Source: Cereibacter changlensis JA139
GTDB lineage: Bacteria; Pseudomonadota; Alphaproteobacteria; Rhodobacterales; Rhodobacteraceae
NCBI RefSeq assembly: GCF_003034985.1
Contig: NZ_PZKG01000024.1
Span: 1 to 49,483 of the forward strand
Direction: 5' to 3'
DNA: 49,483 nucleotides
The stretch's first letter is position 1; every line of letters starts with the position of its first letter. The notes beneath the pieces are model-generated. The model did not search any database. It was not told the origin of the DNA and saw only the letters and a list, made by a program, of their open reading frames with translations. This document shows positions 36,046-44,950 of the stretch, piece by piece. The position numbers and the translations under genes are program-made.

Positions 36046-37114
36046 GAAACGCCCGAACCCCTCGCGGTTCTGGACGGCGGCGACCCCGGTTCTGGCGGTG
36101 GTGCTGACCATGATCGCGGGCGGGGTGATGTTCGCCATTCTCGGGAAGAACCCCTTGGAGGCGATCCGCACGATCTTCTGGGACCCGCTGTTCGGCGAGT
36201 TCGCCTGGTATTTCCGCGGGCAGCTTCTGGTGAAGGCCGGGCCGCTGATCCTGATCGCGGTGGGGCTGTCCTTGGGCTTCCGCGCCGGGATCTGGAACAT
36301 CGGGGCCGAGGGGCAATACATCATGGGGGCGATCTTCGGCGCCGCCGTGGGTCTGGCCTTTTACCCGATGGAGGCCTGGTTCATCTTTCCGCTGATGGTG
36401 ATCGCCGGGGCCTTCGGCGGCTGGCTCTGGGCGATGATCCCGGCGGTGCTGCGCACGAGGTTCCGCACCAACGAGATCCTCGTCTCGCTGCTCCTAGTCT
36501 ACGTCGCGCAGTCGATCCTGTCGTCGATGGCGCTGGGGGCGCTGCGCAACCCCGAGGGCGGCGGTTTTCCCGGGTCGCGCAACCTGTCGCAATATCCTTC
36601 GGCGGCGAATGGCGAGCTGATCGCCGGGAGCGGGATGCATTGGGGCGTCGTCGCCGCCTTCATCGCGGTGATCGCGGCCTATGTGCTGCTGCAGCGGCAT
36701 ATCCTCGGCTTCCATATCCGGCTGGCGGGTCAGGCGCCGCGCGCCGCGCGCTTTGCCGGGGTGTCGCCGAACCGGCTGGTGCTGCTCTGCATGGGGATCT
36801 CCGGGGCGCTGGCGGGGCTTGCCGGGCTGTTCGAGGTGAGCGGGCCCGCGGGGCAGATCAGCATCGATTTCGCCTCGGGCTACGGTTTCACCGCGATCAT
36901 CGTGGCCTTCCTCGGGCGGCTGAACCCGGTGGGCATCCTGCTGGCGGGGCTCTTGATGGCGCTGACCTATATCGGCGGCGAGAATGCCTCGACCAATCTC
37001 GGGCTGCCCTCGGCCTCGATCCAGGCGTTTCAGGGGATGCTCTTGTTCTTCCTGCTCGCCGTGGACCTTCTGTCCAACTACCGCCTCCGCCTGTCCAACC
37101 GGGAGACCGCATGA
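36032..37114 (+). CDS. ABC transporter permease, purine/nucleoside type (first)
   Basis: A 360-residue inner-membrane permease with about nine hydrophobic segments and the BPD_transp_2 core GFRAGIWNIGAEGQYIMGA, plus GQAPRAARFAGVSPNRL (coupling loop) and GYGFTAIIVAFLGRLNPVG. Start ATG 36032 is chosen because GGAGG lies six bases upstream; it overlaps the ATPase gene by 14 bases. Its end overlaps the second permease by ATGATG. Function as heterodimer with that permease follows from the family. Confidence 0.92.
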   Translation: MVMLEKRPNPSRFWTAATPVLAVVLTMIAGGVMFAILGKNPLEAIRTIFWDPLFGEFAWYFRGQLLVKAGPLILIAVGLSLGFRAGIWNIGAEGQYIMGAIFGAAVGLAFYPMEAWFIFPLMVIAGAFGGWLWAMIPAVLRTRFRTNEILVSLLLVYVAQSILSSMALGALRNPEGGGFPGSRNLSQYPSAANGELIAGSGMHWGVVAAFIAVIAAYVLLQRHILGFHIRLAGQAPRAARFAGVSPNRLVLLCMGISGALAGLAGLFEVSGPAGQISIDFASGYGFTAIIVAFLGRLNPVGILLAGLLMALTYIGGENASTNLGLPSASIQAFQGMLLFFLLAVDLLSNYRLRLSNRETA

Positions 37115-38043
37115 TGCTTGGAGGGATCAACCCCGCCGTCCTGATCGCCTCGCTCATGGTCGCCGCCGTGCCGATCATCCTTGCCGCCATCGGCGAGCTG
37201 GTGGTGGAGAAGGCAGGCGTGCTGAACCTCGGGGTCGAGGGAATGATGATCATGGGCGCGATCTGCGGCTTCGCCGCGGCGGTGGCGACCGGCAGCCCGC
37301 TGATGGGCTTTGTCGGCGGCGCGCTGGGAGGGGCGGCGCTGAGCGTGATCTTCGCGCTGCTGACGCAGTTCCTGATGGCCAATCAGGTGGCGACGGGGCT
37401 GGCGCTGACGCTGTTCGGGCTGGGGCTGTCGAGCCTGATCGGACAGGGCTATGTGGGCATCAAGCCGCCGCCGACGGCGCGGCTGGATCTGGGGCCCTTG
37501 AGCGACATCCCGGTGCTGGGCACCATCCTGTTCCGGCATGACGTGATGGTCTATGTCTCGGTCGCGGCGGTGGCGGTGGTCTGGGCGGTGCTGCGTTATA
37601 CCCGCACCGGGCTCGTGCTGCGCGCGGTGGGCGAGAACCACGACGCGGCGCATGCGCTGGGTTATCATGTGATCCGCATCCGCTTTCTGGCGATCCTGTT
37701 CGGCGGGGCGATGGCGGGGCTGGGCGGCGCCTATCTGAGCCTGATCCGCGTGCCGCAATGGACCGACGGGATCACCGCCGGGGCAGGCTGGATCGCGCTG
37801 GCCATCGTGGTCTTCGCCAGCTGGAAACCCTGGCGCGTTCTGCTGGGCGCCTATCTTTTCGGCGGTATCGCCGTGTTGCAGCTTAACCTGCAGGCAGCGG
37901 GGGCGCGGATTCCGGTCGAATACTTGTCGATGTCCCCCTATCTGATAACGATCCTCGTGCTGGTCATCATGTCCGCCGACAAGAGCCGCGCCGCTGCCGC
38001 AGCGCCCGCAGCCCTTGGCAAGAATTTCCACGCCTCGCGTTGA
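37111..38043 (+). CDS. ABC transporter permease, purine/nucleoside type (second)
   Basis: A 310-residue permease with BPD_transp_2 core AIGELVVEKAGVLNLGVEGMM, coupling loop RAVGENHDAAHALGYHVIRIR and GITAGAGWIALAIVVFASWKPW. About eight membrane segments and a short charged C-terminal tail with Ala repeats. ATG 37111 overlaps the stop of the first permease. It is followed after 45 bases by the binding-protein gene. Confidence 0.92.
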   Translation: MMLGGINPAVLIASLMVAAVPIILAAIGELVVEKAGVLNLGVEGMMIMGAICGFAAAVATGSPLMGFVGGALGGAALSVIFALLTQFLMANQVATGLALTLFGLGLSSLIGQGYVGIKPPPTARLDLGPLSDIPVLGTILFRHDVMVYVSVAAVAVVWAVLRYTRTGLVLRAVGENHDAAHALGYHVIRIRFLAILFGGAMAGLGGAYLSLIRVPQWTDGITAGAGWIALAIVVFASWKPWRVLLGAYLFGGIAVLQLNLQAAGARIPVEYLSMSPYLITILVLVIMSADKSRAAAAAPAALGKNFHASR

Positions 38044-38088
38044 GGCAAGCATCAAGCCGGGACCGCCCGGCGCAACAGGGAGCCTAAC

Positions 38089-39171
38089 ATGAATCGCAGA
38101 ACCCTTCTCGCCAGCGCGGCGATCGGCCTCGGCCTGTCGATGACCGGCGCGGCCTTCGCGCAGGACAAGCTGAAGGTCGGCTTCATCTACGTCGGCCCGA
38201 TCGGCGACGGCGGCTGGACCTTCCAGCACAACGAGGGCCGTCTGGCGTTGGAAGCGGAATACGGCGACCGGATCGAGACCGTCTATCAGGAAAGCGTGCC
38301 GGAAGGCGCCGACGCCGAGCGCGTGCTGACCCAGATGGCGCTGGGCGGGGCCGACATCATCTTCACCACCTCCTTCGGCTACATGGATGCGACCAATGCC
38401 GTCGCCGCCAAGTTCCCGAACGTGAAGTTCGAGCATGCCACCGGCTTCAAGCGCGAGCATCCGAACGTCGCCACCTACAACGCGCGCTTCTACGAGGGCC
38501 GCGCCGTCATGGGCACCATCGGCGGGCGCATGACCAAGTCGAACAAGATCGGCTACATCGGCTCCTTCCCGATCCCGGAAGTGATCCAGGGCATCAACGC
38601 CTCCTACATCCACGCCAAGAAGGTGAACCCGGATGTCACCATGTCGGTGGTCTGGGCCTATACCTGGTTCGACCCAGCGAAAGAGGCCGACGCCGCCAAG
38701 GCGCTGATCGAGCAGGGCGTCGACGTGATCCTCGCCCATACCGATTCCACCGCGCCGCTGGCCGAAGCCGCCAAGACCCCGGGCGTGATCGGCTTCGGCC
38801 AGGCCTCGGACATGATCAGCTATGCGCCCTCGCCGCGCGTGTCGTCGATCATCGACAACTGGGCGCCCTATTACATCGAGCGTGTGGGCATGCTGCTGGA
38901 TGGCACCTGGGAGAGCACCGACGCTTGGGAAGGCATCGGCGGCGGCGAAGTGAAGATCGGCGAGATCACTGACGCGGTGCCCGCGGAGGTGAAGGCCGAG
39001 GCCGAGGCGCTGGCCGCCTCGATCGCCGATGGCAGCTACCACCCCTTCACCGGCCCGCTGAACAAGCAGGACGGTTCGGCCTGGCTGGCCGAGGGCGAGA
39101 CCGCGGATGATGCGACGCTGGCGGGGATGAACTTCTACGTCGAAGGCATCACCGGCGACATCCCGAAGTAA
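38089..39171 (+). CDS. BMP-family substrate-binding protein of the purine ABC importer
   Basis: A 360-residue periplasmic binding protein. Signal peptide (MNRRTLLASAAIGLGLSMTG) cleaves after AFAQ; there is no lipobox cysteine. The BMP domain begins KVGFIYVGPIGDGGWTFQHN and continues through ADIIFTTSFGYMD, KIGYIGSFPIPEVIQGINA and DVILAHTDSTAP. It delivers the ligand to the two permeases. Family ligands are purine nucleosides or bases; the xdh genes in the same operon point to xanthine, hypoxanthine or guanosine. AGGGAG precedes the start. Confidence 0.93.
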   Translation: MNRRTLLASAAIGLGLSMTGAAFAQDKLKVGFIYVGPIGDGGWTFQHNEGRLALEAEYGDRIETVYQESVPEGADAERVLTQMALGGADIIFTTSFGYMDATNAVAAKFPNVKFEHATGFKREHPNVATYNARFYEGRAVMGTIGGRMTKSNKIGYIGSFPIPEVIQGINASYIHAKKVNPDVTMSVVWAYTWFDPAKEADAAKALIEQGVDVILAHTDSTAPLAEAAKTPGVIGFGQASDMISYAPSPRVSSIIDNWAPYYIERVGMLLDGTWESTDAWEGIGGGEVKIGEITDAVPAEVKAEAEALAASIADGSYHPFTGPLNKQDGSAWLAEGETADDATLAGMNFYVEGITGDIPK

Positions 39172-39205
39172 CGCCCGCCCCGGCGCGGCCGGAAACAGGC
39201 GACGG

Positions 39206-39239
39206 AAGGCCCGGTCCCGCACCGGGCCTTCTGCATTTT
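39206..39239 (+). terminator. Rho-independent terminator of the xdh-ABC operon
   Basis: AAGGCCCGGT (39206-39215) pairs perfectly with ACCGGGCCTT (39221-39230) around a 5-base loop, followed by CTGCATTTT. It lies 34 bases after the binding-protein stop and ends the operon of seven genes. Confidence 0.85.
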
Positions 39240-39374
39240 GACGCCGTGCGTGAACTGGGCGTCAAAACGACGGAGGCGGCGCAAGCCCCTGTTCCGACAG
39301 GCCAATGAGTCGTGCTAGCTTTCCCTTACGGAAGCGGTTCAAGTTCCCATTTACGAGTAGTCAGGAGTATCCCA

Positions 39375-39615
39375 ATGCCCCGCTTTGTCGTGGACCTCGG
39401 AGATATGGAGATGAGCACCGAGGTTCAATCTGCCCTGAATCGCGACATCCAGAAGGTGGCCCTCGGCCGAACTGAAGATGGAGCGTCCGATCGCAGTCGA
39501 ATTTCCGCATGACTGGGTCGGCCTGATCGCGCGCCTTGATGTCGAGCGCCTCGCGGCGGTCGAGAAGGCGCCGGGGGCCATTTCGCCCTCGATCCGGGCC
39601 GGACGGAGCAGATGA
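39375..39615 (+). pseudogene. Small conserved-type protein with apparent +1 frameshift
   Basis: The first frame reads MPRFVVDLGDMEMSTEVQSA and on to IQKVALGR, then turns into unrelated residues and stops at 39512. One base out of step, from about 39469, the sequence continues ELKMERPIAVEFPHDWVGLI and on to VEKAP, ending at 39615. Together they give an about 79-residue acidic, helical protein. Its end overlaps the next gene by ATGA (39612-39615), which supports the second frame as the true 3' end. The break may be a real mutation or a sequencing error. Function is unknown. Confidence 0.6.
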
Positions 39616-40008
39616 CGGCCCTGACCTGTCCGAGCGCACCGGCTTCCCCTGGCGCGGTGCTGCTGGGCATGACGGGAGCGGAGGGGCGGATCGTGCCCCT
39701 CCGCACCAGGATGGAGGCGGACGCGAAATTTCTCGCGTCCGCCTCCCGCCGGGGGGCCGCCCGAGGCGCAGATGCGCTTCGCCTCGCCCTGCCGGTCCGA
39801 AGGCTGCGCCCAATGGACCGGGACCGCCTGCGGCATCATCCAGCGGGTGCTCGACCACATCGACCGGCTGCCCGACCCGCCACGCCTGGCGGAGACCCTG
39901 CCGCCCTGCACCATCCGGCAGAGATGCCGCTGGTTCAGCGACAGGGGCCGCCCGGCCTGCGTCGCCTGCGACCTCGTCGTGACCGATCAGGCCGCCGCCG
40001 GTTCCTGA
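39612..40008 (+). pseudogene. Cysteine-rich small protein with frameshift at a G6 run
   Basis: The frame from ATG 39612 reads SPGAVLLGMTGAEGRIVPL and on to KFLASASRR, then loses sense at GGGGGG (39751-39756). One frame over it continues as GPPEAQMRFASPC, CAQWTGTACGIIQRVLD, LPPCTIRQRCRWF and ACVACDLVVTD. Removing one G joins both parts into an about 131-residue protein with eight cysteines. Paired CxxC-like spacing suggests a metal or iron-sulfur site. ATG 39772 could still give a 78-residue product holding all but the N-terminal cysteine. Function is unknown. Confidence 0.62.
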
Positions 40009-40163
40009 TCCTCGACCCGCGCCTCCTCCTCCCGGGGCGGCGGGCCCTTGCCTGCGGCGCGAGCATCGCCTTCCTCCCCCCGGCCGCTCGACCGCAGGCC
40101 TTTTTGCCGCCGCCGGCGCCGGGATCCCCTTGCACTTGCCCCAAGGGCAGGCCAGCTTGCGGC

Positions 40164-41237
40164 ATGGAACATGATTTCGTGATTGTCGGCGGCGGGATCG
40201 CCGGTGTGTCCGCGGCGGCGCGGTTGTCCGCCCTGGGGTCGGTGCTGCTGCTGGAAGCGGAGGATGCGCTGGCGCATCACGCCTCGGGCCGGTCGGCCGC
40301 GCTCTACGAGCCGCGCTACGGCCTGCCGCCGGTGGTGGAGCTGTCGCTGGCCTCGGGCGCGTTCTTCCGAGCCGCCGAGGGTGTGCTGTCGCCGCGCGGG
40401 CTGATGATCGTCGGTCGCGCCGAGGAGGCCGGGCAGCTGGCCGAGGATGCCGAGACCATGCATCTGGAGCGGATCTCGACCGAGGCGGCGCGGGCCATGG
40501 TGCCAGTGCTGAACGACCAGGTGGCCTTCGCCGCGCATGGCGACCACGCCTGGGACATCGACACCGACCTCCTGCTGCAGGGCTTCGCCCGCGAAGCGCG
40601 CAGCCGCGGCGCGGTGATCCTGACCGGCGAGAAGGTGACCGGCATCCGGCGCGAGGCGGCGGGCTGGCAGGTCAGCACCGCGAAGGGCGTGCATCGCGGC
40701 GCCCTGCTGGTGAACGCCGCCGGGGCCTGGGCCGATGTGGTGGCGGGGATGGCCGGGGTGCGGCCGCTGGGGCTGCAGCCCAACCGGCGCTCGATGGCGC
40801 GGATCCGGGCGCCGGGCGGGCATGACGTCAGCCGCTGGCCGATGCTCTTCGGCGCGGGCGAGACCTGGTACGCCAAGCCCGACGCGGGGGCGCTGATCGT
40901 CTCGCCCGCCGAGGAACATCCGATGGAGCCGCATGACGCCTGGGCCGACGACATGGTGCTGGCCGAGGGGCTGGCGCGCTACGAGGAGATGGTGACGACG
41001 CCGGTCACCCGGCTGCTGGCCAGCTGGGCCGGGCTGCGCACCTTCGCGCCGGACCGCGTGCTCGTCATCGGCCGCGATACCGGCGAGCCCGGCTTCTTCT
41101 GGCTGGCGGGACAGGGCGGCTACGGCTTCCAGACCTCGCCCGCCGCGAGCCGGCTGGCCGCCGACCTGCTCGGCGGCACGGCGCCCGAGCTGGATGCGGC
41201 GACGCTGGCGGCGCTGTCGCCCACCCGCTTCGGATGA
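40164..41237 (+). CDS. FAD-dependent D-amino-acid dehydrogenase-like oxidoreductase
   Basis: A 357-residue DAO-fold flavoprotein. Dinucleotide motif DFVIVGGGIAGVSAAARLS at the start, FAD-loop HASGRSAALYEPRYG, and the end FFWLAGQGGYGFQTSPAAS. It most resembles D-arginine dehydrogenase (DauA)-like and glycine-oxidase-like proteins; PLGLQPNRRSMARI is typical of the former. Substrate is inferred only. No strong ribosome site precedes ATG 40164. The 3' end overlaps the next gene by ATGA. Confidence 0.85.
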   Translation: MEHDFVIVGGGIAGVSAAARLSALGSVLLLEAEDALAHHASGRSAALYEPRYGLPPVVELSLASGAFFRAAEGVLSPRGLMIVGRAEEAGQLAEDAETMHLERISTEAARAMVPVLNDQVAFAAHGDHAWDIDTDLLLQGFAREARSRGAVILTGEKVTGIRREAAGWQVSTAKGVHRGALLVNAAGAWADVVAGMAGVRPLGLQPNRRSMARIRAPGGHDVSRWPMLFGAGETWYAKPDAGALIVSPAEEHPMEPHDAWADDMVLAEGLARYEEMVTTPVTRLLASWAGLRTFAPDRVLVIGRDTGEPGFFWLAGQGGYGFQTSPAASRLAADLLGGTAPELDAATLAALSPTRFG

Positions 41238-41872
41238 GCCTGCGCCTGCCCGATTCCGGCGCGCCGCAGCTGCCGGACGGCCGGCGGCTGGCGCCTTCGG
41301 CCGAGCGCAACGCCGAGCCGATCCTCGCGCTGCTGCAGGCCGAGGGCCTCTCGGGTCGGCTTCTGGAGCTGGCCAGCGGCACCGGGCAGCACGCGGCGCG
41401 CTTCGCCGCCGCCCTGCCCCGGCTCGACTGGCAGCCGAGCGACCTCGAGCCGGCGAACCTCGTCTCGATCGAGGCCTGGCGGGCGCAGGCCGGGGTCGCG
41501 AACCTGCGGCCGCCGGTGCTGCTGGACGCCGCCCGGCCCGGCTGGTCGGCCGATTGGCAAGGGCTGGACGCGATCCTGCTGGTGAACCTGCTGCACCTGA
41601 TCCCAGCGCCCGCCGCGGCGACCGTGCTAGCGGAGGCCGCCCACGCTCTGGCCCCCGGCGGCAAGCTGCTGCTCTACGGTCCCTTCCTGCGCGACGGCAG
41701 GCCAACCAGCGAGGGCGACGCGGCCTTCGACGCCAGCCTGCGGGCGCAGGACGCGGCCATCGGCTACAAGGATCTCGCCTGGGTGACGGGACATCTGGCG
41801 GAGGCCGGGCTGACAGCGCAGGTGGTGGAGATGCCGGCCAACAACCTGATGCTGGTCGCGCGCAGCGGCTGA
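41234..41872 (+). CDS. DUF938 family SAM-dependent methyltransferase-like protein
   Basis: A 212-residue cytoplasmic protein. RLAPSAERNAEPILALL at the start and LELASGTGQHAARFAAALP as SAM-binding motif I identify DUF938. LVNLLHLIPAPAA and LAPGGKLLLYGPF are motifs III-IV, NLMLVARS closes the sheet. The substrate is unknown. It starts within the stop of the flavoprotein gene, so both are coupled. Confidence 0.88.
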   Translation: MSLRLPDSGAPQLPDGRRLAPSAERNAEPILALLQAEGLSGRLLELASGTGQHAARFAAALPRLDWQPSDLEPANLVSIEAWRAQAGVANLRPPVLLDAARPGWSADWQGLDAILLVNLLHLIPAPAAATVLAEAAHALAPGGKLLLYGPFLRDGRPTSEGDAAFDASLRAQDAAIGYKDLAWVTGHLAEAGLTAQVVEMPANNLMLVARSG

Positions 41873-41951
41873 TCGCCGGGCGCCAAGTTTGCCCATGACA
41901 GCCCGGCGGATTTGCGGCAGGTTGGCCGCGACCCTGACGTTCCGGAGCCCC

Positions 41952-42752
41952 ATGACCCCGTTTTCCCGCCTGCTGTCGCTCGGGCTCCTCGCCTTCGCCC
42001 TGACCTCCTGCGGCCGTCCCGAAGTGACCGCCGAACTGCCCTCCGGCCAGGTGGTGACCATCGCGCCGCCGAGCTTCGGCGACGCCCGCCCGCATGCCTG
42101 GCAGGGCCGCGCCCCCTCAGACTATGCGGTGCACGGCACGGATGTGTCGCGCTTCCAGGGGCCGATCGACTGGCCGACGGCGACGGCGGCGGGGGTGTCC
42201 TTCGCCTTCATCAAGGCGACCGAGGGCGGCGACCGGGTGGACCCGATGTTCCACGAGAACTGGCGCGGCGCCGCGCGCGCCGGGGTGCCGCGCGGGGCCT
42301 ATCACTTCTTCTACTTCTGCCGCCCCGCCGCCGAGCAGGCCCGCTGGTTCATCGAGAACGTGCCGAAGGCCGCCCGCAGCCTGCCGCCGGTGCTGGACAT
42401 GGAGTGGAACCCCTTCTCCCCCACCTGCACCCTGCGCCCCGCCCCCGAGGTGGTGCGTGCCGAGGCGCTGGAGTTCATGCGGATCGTCGAGCGGCATTAC
42501 GGCAAACCGGCGATCATCTACACCACCGTCGATTTCTACGAGCGCAACGAGATGTGGCGGCTGCGCGGCCATGACTTCTGGCTGCGCTCCACCGCCGGCC
42601 ACCCGTCGGAGCGCTACGGCAGCCAGAGCTGGCGGTTCTGGCAATACACCGGCACCGGCATCGTCCCCGGCATCGCCACCCAGGCCGACATCAACGTGTT
42701 CAACGGCAGCGCCGCCGAATGGGCCGGATGGCTGGCGCAGCGCGGGCAATGA
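41952..42752 (+). CDS. GH25 family lysozyme-like lipoprotein
   Basis: A 266-residue exported muramidase-like protein. The N-terminus is a lipoprotein signal with lipobox LTSC near residue 20. The GH25 domain starts HGTDVSRFQGPIDW, continues FAFIKATEGG, GAYHFFYFC and the catalytic-site strand PVLDMEWN, and ends with QADINVFNG. It would cleave peptidoglycan in the periplasm. A TTG start at 41889 would put the signal inside the protein and is rejected. Confidence 0.9.
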   Translation: MTPFSRLLSLGLLAFALTSCGRPEVTAELPSGQVVTIAPPSFGDARPHAWQGRAPSDYAVHGTDVSRFQGPIDWPTATAAGVSFAFIKATEGGDRVDPMFHENWRGAARAGVPRGAYHFFYFCRPAAEQARWFIENVPKAARSLPPVLDMEWNPFSPTCTLRPAPEVVRAEALEFMRIVERHYGKPAIIYTTVDFYERNEMWRLRGHDFWLRSTAGHPSERYGSQSWRFWQYTGTGIVPGIATQADINVFNGSAAEWAGWLAQRGQ

Positions 42753-42842
42753 GGCGGGCAATGAGCCGGGCGGGCTTCCCTCGGCCGCCGGTTTGCGCGA
42801 GAAACGCCTGACAGACCGCCTGACCGCAGCAGAGGAAACAGC

Positions 42843-43856
42843 ATGCCCACCGTCTTCATCACCGGGACCGCCGGCTTCATCGGCTTCCACCTGGCGCGCG
42901 AGCTGCTGGCCGCCGGGTTCCGGGTCGTCGGCTTCGACGGTATGACCGACTATTACGACGTGGCGCTGAAGCGGCGCCGGCACGCGATCCTGCTGCAGAA
43001 CCCGGAGTTCTCGGCCATCGAGGGCCGGCTCGAGGACGCCGATCTGGTGCTGCGCAGCATCCGCGAGGCGGCGCCCGATGTCATCGTCCATCTCGCCGCC
43101 CAGGCCGGGGTGCGCTACTCGCTGGAGAACCCGCGCTCCTATGTCGAGTCGAACCTCGTCGGCACGTTCAACGTGATGGAAGCCGCGCGCGAGATCGCGG
43201 TCGGCCACCTGCTGATGGCTTCGACCTCCTCGGTCTATGGCGGCAACACCGACATGCCCTTCGAGGAGAGCCAGCGCACGGACATGCCGCTGACGCTCTA
43301 CGCCGCGACCAAGAAGGCCAACGAGCACATGGCGCACAGCTATGCGCATCTGTGGAAGATCCCGACGACGATGTTCCGCTTCTTCACGGTCTACGGCCCC
43401 TATGGCCGGCCGGACCTGGCGCTGTTCAAGTTCGTCCGCGCCGCCCTGGCCGGCGAGGCGATCGACGTCTACAACCACGGCGACATGGCCCGCGACTTCA
43501 CCTATGTCGGCGATCTGGTGCGGGGCATCCGGCTGCTGATCGACTGCCCGCCGCAGGAGGCCGAAGACCCCGAGACCATCCCCGACTGGGACAGCCTGAG
43601 CCGCGTCGCCCCCTTCCGGGTGGTGAACATCGGCAACGGCCAGACGGTGCGGCTCCTCGACTTCATCGAGGAGACCGAGAAGGCGCTGGGGATGCCGATC
43701 CGGCGCAACATGCTGCCGATGCAGAAGGGCGACGTGCCGGCGACCTGGGCGAACTCGGACCTCCTGTTCAACCTGACCGGCTTCCGGCCCGACACGCCGA
43801 TCGCGCAGGGGATCGGCGAGTTCGTCGCCTGGTACCGCGAGTATTACGACCTCTGA
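42843..43856 (+). CDS. NAD-dependent epimerase, UDP-glucuronate 4-epimerase-like
   Basis: A 337-residue short-chain dehydrogenase of the extended type. NAD motif [39 protein letters not shown], catalytic Ser region [10 protein letters not shown] and YAATKK (Tyr-x-x-x-Lys). [15 protein letters not shown] and DFTYVGDLV are typical of UDP-glucuronate 4-epimerases for polysaccharide (LpsL/CapI-like). AGAGGAAA lies before ATG 42843. No glycosyltransferase genes are adjacent, so the polymer is unknown. Confidence 0.9.
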   Translation: MPTVFITGTAGFIGFHLARELLAAGFRVVGFDGMTDYYDVALKRRRHAILLQNPEFSAIEGRLEDADLVLRSIREAAPDVIVHLAAQAGVRYSLENPRSYVESNLVGTFNVMEAAREIAVGHLLMASTSSVYGGNTDMPFEESQRTDMPLTLYAATKKANEHMAHSYAHLWKIPTTMFRFFTVYGPYGRPDLALFKFVRAALAGEAIDVYNHGDMARDFTYVGDLVRGIRLLIDCPPQEAEDPETIPDWDSLSRVAPFRVVNIGNGQTVRLLDFIEETEKALGMPIRRNMLPMQKGDVPATWANSDLLFNLTGFRPDTPIAQGIGEFVAWYREYYDL

Positions 43857-43954
43857 CCGCAGGGCCTTGGGCTGCCCCTGATGCGCCGGGCGGGCGCCGC
43901 GCGTCCGCTTGTCTCGACGCCGCGCCGGGCCTATCACCGCAGTGACGACGCGGC

Positions 43955-44470
43955 ATGACAGGCGAGACCCCCCAGATGCAGACCGAACCCGCAGCCCCCA
44001 CTCCCCCGGCGGACCTCCATATCCGCCGCGACTCGCCGCTGGCCGCCGAGGTGCTGCCGCTCCTCGAGCGGCATCTGGCGCTGATGCACGCCTCCTCGCC
44101 GCCCGAGAGCGTGCACGCGCTCGACCCCGCCGCGCTGGCCGGCCCGGAAGTGGCCTTCTTCACCCTGCGCGAGGCCGGGGCGGTGCTCGGCATGGCGGCG
44201 TTGAAGCGGATCGACGCCAGCCACGCCGAAATCAAGTCGATGCATATCGTGGCCGAAGCCAGAGGCCGCGGCCTCGCCCGCCCGCTGCTCGCCCACCTGC
44301 TGGCCGAGGCCCGCGCCGCGGGCTATGCGCGGCTGAGCCTCGAGACCGGCGTCGAGGACGTCTTCGCCCCCGCCCGCGCGCTCTACGCCGCCGCTGGCTT
44401 CACCCCCTGCCCGCCCTTCGAGGGCTACGCCGAGGACCCCAACAGCGTCTTCATGACCCTGACGCTGTAG
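43955..44470 (+). CDS. GNAT family N-acetyltransferase
   Basis: A 171-residue acetyltransferase. The acetyl-CoA loop is VAEARGRGLARPLLAHLLAEA, preceded by AEIKSMHIV and followed by YARLSLETGVEDVFAPARAL and YAAAGFTPCPPFEGY. It resembles the YsnE/PA4534 group of small-molecule acetyltransferases; substrate unknown. ATG 43955 is used; ATG 43979 is a possible shorter start. Confidence 0.88.
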   Translation: MTGETPQMQTEPAAPTPPADLHIRRDSPLAAEVLPLLERHLALMHASSPPESVHALDPAALAGPEVAFFTLREAGAVLGMAALKRIDASHAEIKSMHIVAEARGRGLARPLLAHLLAEARAAGYARLSLETGVEDVFAPARALYAAAGFTPCPPFEGYAEDPNSVFMTLTL

Positions 44471-44554
44471 CCGCGGCACCCTTTGCTGCGCGCTCCTGCG
44501 ACGGAACGCCCGGCGCTTGCGAAGTTTTTTCCGAGACGGTATCAGAGGAGTCAC

Positions 44555-44631
44555 GGTCCCGTAGCTCAACTGGATAGAGCACCTGACTTCTAATCAGGAT
44601 GTTGGGCGTTCGAGTCGTCCCGGGATCGCCA
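44555..44631 (+). tRNA. tRNA-Arg (anticodon UCU)
   Basis: A complete 77-nt cloverleaf. Acceptor GGTCCCG pairs with CGGGATC (one G-U). The D-arm region is TAGCTCAACTGGATAGAGC. Anticodon stem CCTGA/TCAGG encloses CTTCTAA, giving anticodon TCT for AGA codons. The T-arm GGGCG-TTCGAGT-CGTCC is intact, discriminator is G and CCA is encoded. The DNA downstream is a mosaic of fragments, which fits the use of tRNA 3' ends as integration sites. Confidence 0.95.
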
Positions 44632-44950
44632 CTTATGCTTATGTTGTAGTGTAGATGGGGCATAAGTGCGCAAAAATTGCGCATAAGCGTGCACACCCCC
44701 TGTCAAGCACATTCGGCCCTTAGCGGGCTATTATCACCTAAGTCACTGTTTCTGTTTTACTTTGATGGATTACGCGGTTTGACATAGGAAGTAGCCTCTT
44801 CAAAGCTCTGCCTCGGCCCTAAGTGTCCGATTGCCGAATAGGCGCCTAAACCTGCTGGGCCGGCAGGCAGTCGATGGGCTTGGCTAATGCAGGCGGCGAC
44901 GTTGCGGACGTGCGTTCAAGGCAATTTCCTTCAGCGCGCCACGGGCTGCG
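44632..44950. other. AT-richer non-coding stretch after tRNA-Arg with nested inverted repeats
   Basis: No credible gene. CTTATGC (44632-44638) and overlapping CTTATG (44638-44643) are repeated inverted as GCATAAG at 44660-44666 and 44681-44687. TGCGCAA-AAA-TTGCGCA (44667-44683) is a perfect palindrome between them. These can terminate the tRNA transcript or mark a junction. The rest to 44950 is plainly less GC-rich than the chromosome. Confidence 0.6.

Noticed and set aside
39612-41237. Single 541-residue fusion protein ending in the flavoprotein
   Set aside because: The flavoprotein has its own start at 40164 with the FAD motif at residue 5. The preceding part is the small cysteine-rich gene read through in the wrong frame.
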